This document shows positions 5,245 through 6,216 of a stretch of DNA of 6,216 bases, piece after piece. A model generated the notes under the pieces. That model searched no databases. It saw only the letters and a list, made by a program, of their open reading frames with translations, and was not told where the DNA came from. The stretch covers positions 1 to 6,216 of the forward strand of contig QMST01000033.1 in assembly GCA_003649745.1 (NCBI GenBank), written 5' to 3'. A program made the position numbers and the translations under genes. The stretch is from Thermoplasmata archaeon. GTDB taxonomy: Archaea; Thermoplasmatota; E2; DHVEG-1; B8-G13. Each line of letters starts with the position of its first letter. Position 1 is the first letter of the stretch.

Positions 5245-5624
5245 ATGACAAGAGAAAAGATTGAAGAATACATTGAGGTCATCTATGAGTTGGAAAAAAA
5301 CAACAAAATAGCAAATACTGTCAAAATTGCATCTAAACTTGAAATAAAACCAGGGAGTGTAACAGAGTTTTTACAAAAACTAGAAAAACAGGTTTGATAC
5401 AATACCAACCATATTATGGTGTAAAATTAACACCAATGGGAGAGAAACTGGCGGAAAGTTTAGAAAAAAAACATAAAACTCTTGCCAAGTTTTTTTATGA
5501 AATCCTTGGAGTGAATAAAAAAATCGCAGAGAAAGATGCCTGTGAAATCGAACATCATGTATCCAGAGAAACCATAGAAAAATTGATAGATTTTATAGAA
5601 AACATGAAAGGAAGAAAAAAATGA
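5245..5624 (+). pseudogene. DtxR/MntR-family metalloregulator, split by a -1 frameshift
   Basis: Two reading frames together encode one regulator of about 126 residues. The first (ATG 5245 to TGA 5397, 50 residues) holds the winged-helix part with I-E-E-Y-I-E-V-I-Y-E-L-E (6-17) and K-P-G-S-V-T-E-F-L-Q-K-L-E (35-47). The second (from 5394 to TGA 5624) continues directly with L-I-Q-Y-Q-P-Y-Y-G-V-K-L-T-P-M-G-E. It also carries the dimerisation helices with K-K-H-K-T-L and D-A-C-E-I-E-H-H-V-S. Adding one G in the GG run at 5391-5392 restores the usual K-x-G-L-I-x-Y join. Metal ligands by alignment are E8, E11, H77, C100, E103 and H104. The C-terminal SH3 domain of DtxR is absent, as in MntR. It could be a real pseudogene, a sequencing error, or recoded. 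It follows feoB by 12 bases and overlaps the next gene, so it belongs to the feo operon and probably controls it. Confidence 0.85.
5389..5397 (+). other. Frameshift point in the regulator gene
   Basis: In the first frame the codons read CAG GTT TGA and end; in the second frame TTG ATA CAA carries on the protein. The T at 5394 would have to be read twice, or one G is missing from CAGGTTTG. No canonical X-XXY-YYZ slippery heptamer is present in the reading phase here, which speaks against a standard programmed -1 shift and for a one-base deletion in DNA or in the data. Confidence 0.75.
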
Positions 5625-6025
5625 AAGGAAGCTACGTGTTAATTATAAATCTAAAAAAGGAGAAAGAAATTGAAATAGGGAGACTGGGGCGAATTTTATT
5701 CAACAAAGGTTACTATGCATATGTTGGATCCGGGTTAAATAATCTTGAGAAAAGAGTAGGTAGACATCTCAGAAAAAATAAGAAGAAAAAATGGCATATT
5801 GATTATCTCCTTGAAGAGGGAAAAATAGAAGAGATATTTTATAGAGAAAGCGATAGAAAAGAAGAATGCAATATCGCAAGAATTTTGAGTAAAAAGTTTA
5901 ATTTTATCCCAGGTTTTGGTTCATCAGATTGCAAATGCAGGAGTCACCTGTTTTTTAACTATAACAAATCAGATATAGTTGATTATCTAAAAGAACATGG
6001 TATGCAGTTTTTTAGAAAGACTTAA
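5621..6025 (+). CDS. DUF123 (GIY-YIG-like, Uri-family) nuclease
   Basis: A 134-residue protein of the DUF123/COG1833 family, distant relatives of GIY-YIG endonucleases. The variant motif is G-S-Y-V-L-I-I (residues 3-9) for the first half and A-Y-V-G-S-G (33-38) for the second. The catalytic-type arginine and histidine follow in L-E-K-R-V-G-R-H-L-R (42-51). Further family marks are W-H-I-D-Y-L-L (58-64), E-C-N-I-A (82-86), and G-F-G-S-S-D-C-K-C-R-S-H-L-F (98-111) with a C-x-C pair. Members are thought to cut DNA, but the cellular role is not established. The ATG overlaps the regulator stop as ATGA, with a GGAAG-type run upstream, so translation is tied to the end of the regulator. Why a nuclease lies in an iron operon is unclear. 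The following gene begins 42 bases later and seems to be a separate unit. Confidence 0.87.
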   Translation: MKGSYVLIINLKKEKEIEIGRLGRILFNKGYYAYVGSGLNNLEKRVGRHLRKNKKKKWHIDYLLEEGKIEEIFYRESDRKEECNIARILSKKFNFIPGFGSSDCKCRSHLFFNYNKSDIVDYLKEHGMQFFRKT

Positions 6026-6035
6026 AACAATGTTT

Positions 6036-6054
6036 TTAGATTAAAGCAGTCTAA
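6036..6054 (+). promoter_or_regulatory. Short dyad in the leader of the permease gene
   Basis: TTAGATT and AGTCTAA flank a five-base spacer; six of seven positions are complementary and the seventh is a G-T pair, so the RNA could form a small hairpin. It lies just before the GGGGG run (6055-6059) that may serve as the ribosome binding site of the next gene. It could be an operator, a weak hairpin, or chance. Confidence 0.25.
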
Positions 6055-6067
6055 GGGGGCAAATGTT

Positions 6068-6216
6068 TTGCCTGAGTTGAAAAGAGAATTAGGGTTAAAA
6101 GAGGTAATTGCTACAGTAGTTACCTCTGTTATTGGTGGGGGTCTTTTTTTAACAACGGTGCAAATTCAAGATAAAGTCCCTATTGGTTCTTCCGTGATTT
6201 TATCTTATGTTATTGC
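6068..6216 (+). CDS. APC-family amino-acid permease, N-terminal fragment, TTG start
   Basis: The first 49 codons of a membrane protein cut off by the window edge. The N terminus reads P-E-L-K-R-E-L-G-L-K-E-V-I-A (residues 2-15), then the first helix with T-S-V-I-G-G-G-L-F (19-27), and a P-I-G-S-S-V-I-L-S-Y segment (37-46) that begins helix 2. The L-K-R-x-L-G-L start followed by a glycine-rich helix break matches the amino acid-polyamine-organocation superfamily, in which the broken first helix binds the substrate. No ATG or GTG is available in frame: the ATG at 6063 is in another frame and stops after five codons. The TTG at 6068 lies eight bases after a GGGGG run (6055-6059) and is the best start. 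Substrate unknown. It lies 42 bases after the nuclease stop and is probably a separate transcript. Confidence 0.7.
   Translation, partial: MPELKRELGLKEVIATVVTSVIGGGLFLTTVQIQDKVPIGSSVILSYVI

Noticed and set aside
5380..5397. Programmed -1 frameshift site in the regulator
   Set aside because: The A run does not form a slippery heptamer in the reading phase and no clear downstream stem was seen; a one-base deletion explains the break better.
6063..6080. ATG at 6063 as a start codon
   Set aside because: It reaches a stop after five codons; the permease frame begins at the TTG at 6068.

Overview
The window is a gene-dense, low-GC stretch of what is most likely a euryarchaeal genome. Archaeal character is shown by a Dph6-type diphthine-ammonia ligase of the MJ0570 kind, archease, an archaeal-style 6-oxopurine/methylthioinosine phosphorylase, heavy use of AGA/AGG and ATA codons, TATA-like boxes placed close to start codons, and GGTG-type ribosome binding sites. 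I cannot name the genus from this sequence.

Left part (1-799): the 3' end of an OPT-family transporter overlaps a small PqqD-like gene with a TTG start. This pair meets, tail to tail with a 4-base overlap, the minus-strand dph6 gene (796-1461). Dph6 catalyses the last, ATP-dependent amidation of diphthamide on elongation factor 2.

Middle (1462-2748): a short divergent promoter region separates dph6 from a purine nucleoside/methylthioinosine phosphorylase gene. That gene is joined by an ATGA overlap to the gene for archease, the activator of the RNA ligase RtcB. The phosphorylase carries the N-x-A substitution typical of 6-oxopurine rather than adenine nucleosides.

Right part (2749-6025): a ferrous-iron uptake cluster. 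It begins with a DUF1858 redox-disulfide protein and a 51-residue, seven-cysteine zinc-ribbon gene with a TTG start. Then come feoA and feoB (ATGA overlap), a DtxR/MntR-like metalloregulator split by a one-base frameshift, and a DUF123 (GIY-YIG-like) nuclease gene that again starts with an ATGA overlap. Just downstream of the likely TATA box of feoA lies a 28-bp imperfect palindrome. This is a good candidate operator for the regulator encoded at the other end of the operon.

Right edge (6068-6216): the start of an APC-family amino-acid permease with a TTG start, cut off by the window end. No tRNA, rRNA, CRISPR array or insertion sequence was seen. The most unusual points are the frameshifted iron regulator together with its probable operator, the easily missed zinc-ribbon gene, the PqqD-like gene overlapping a transporter, and a nuclease coupled to an iron operon.
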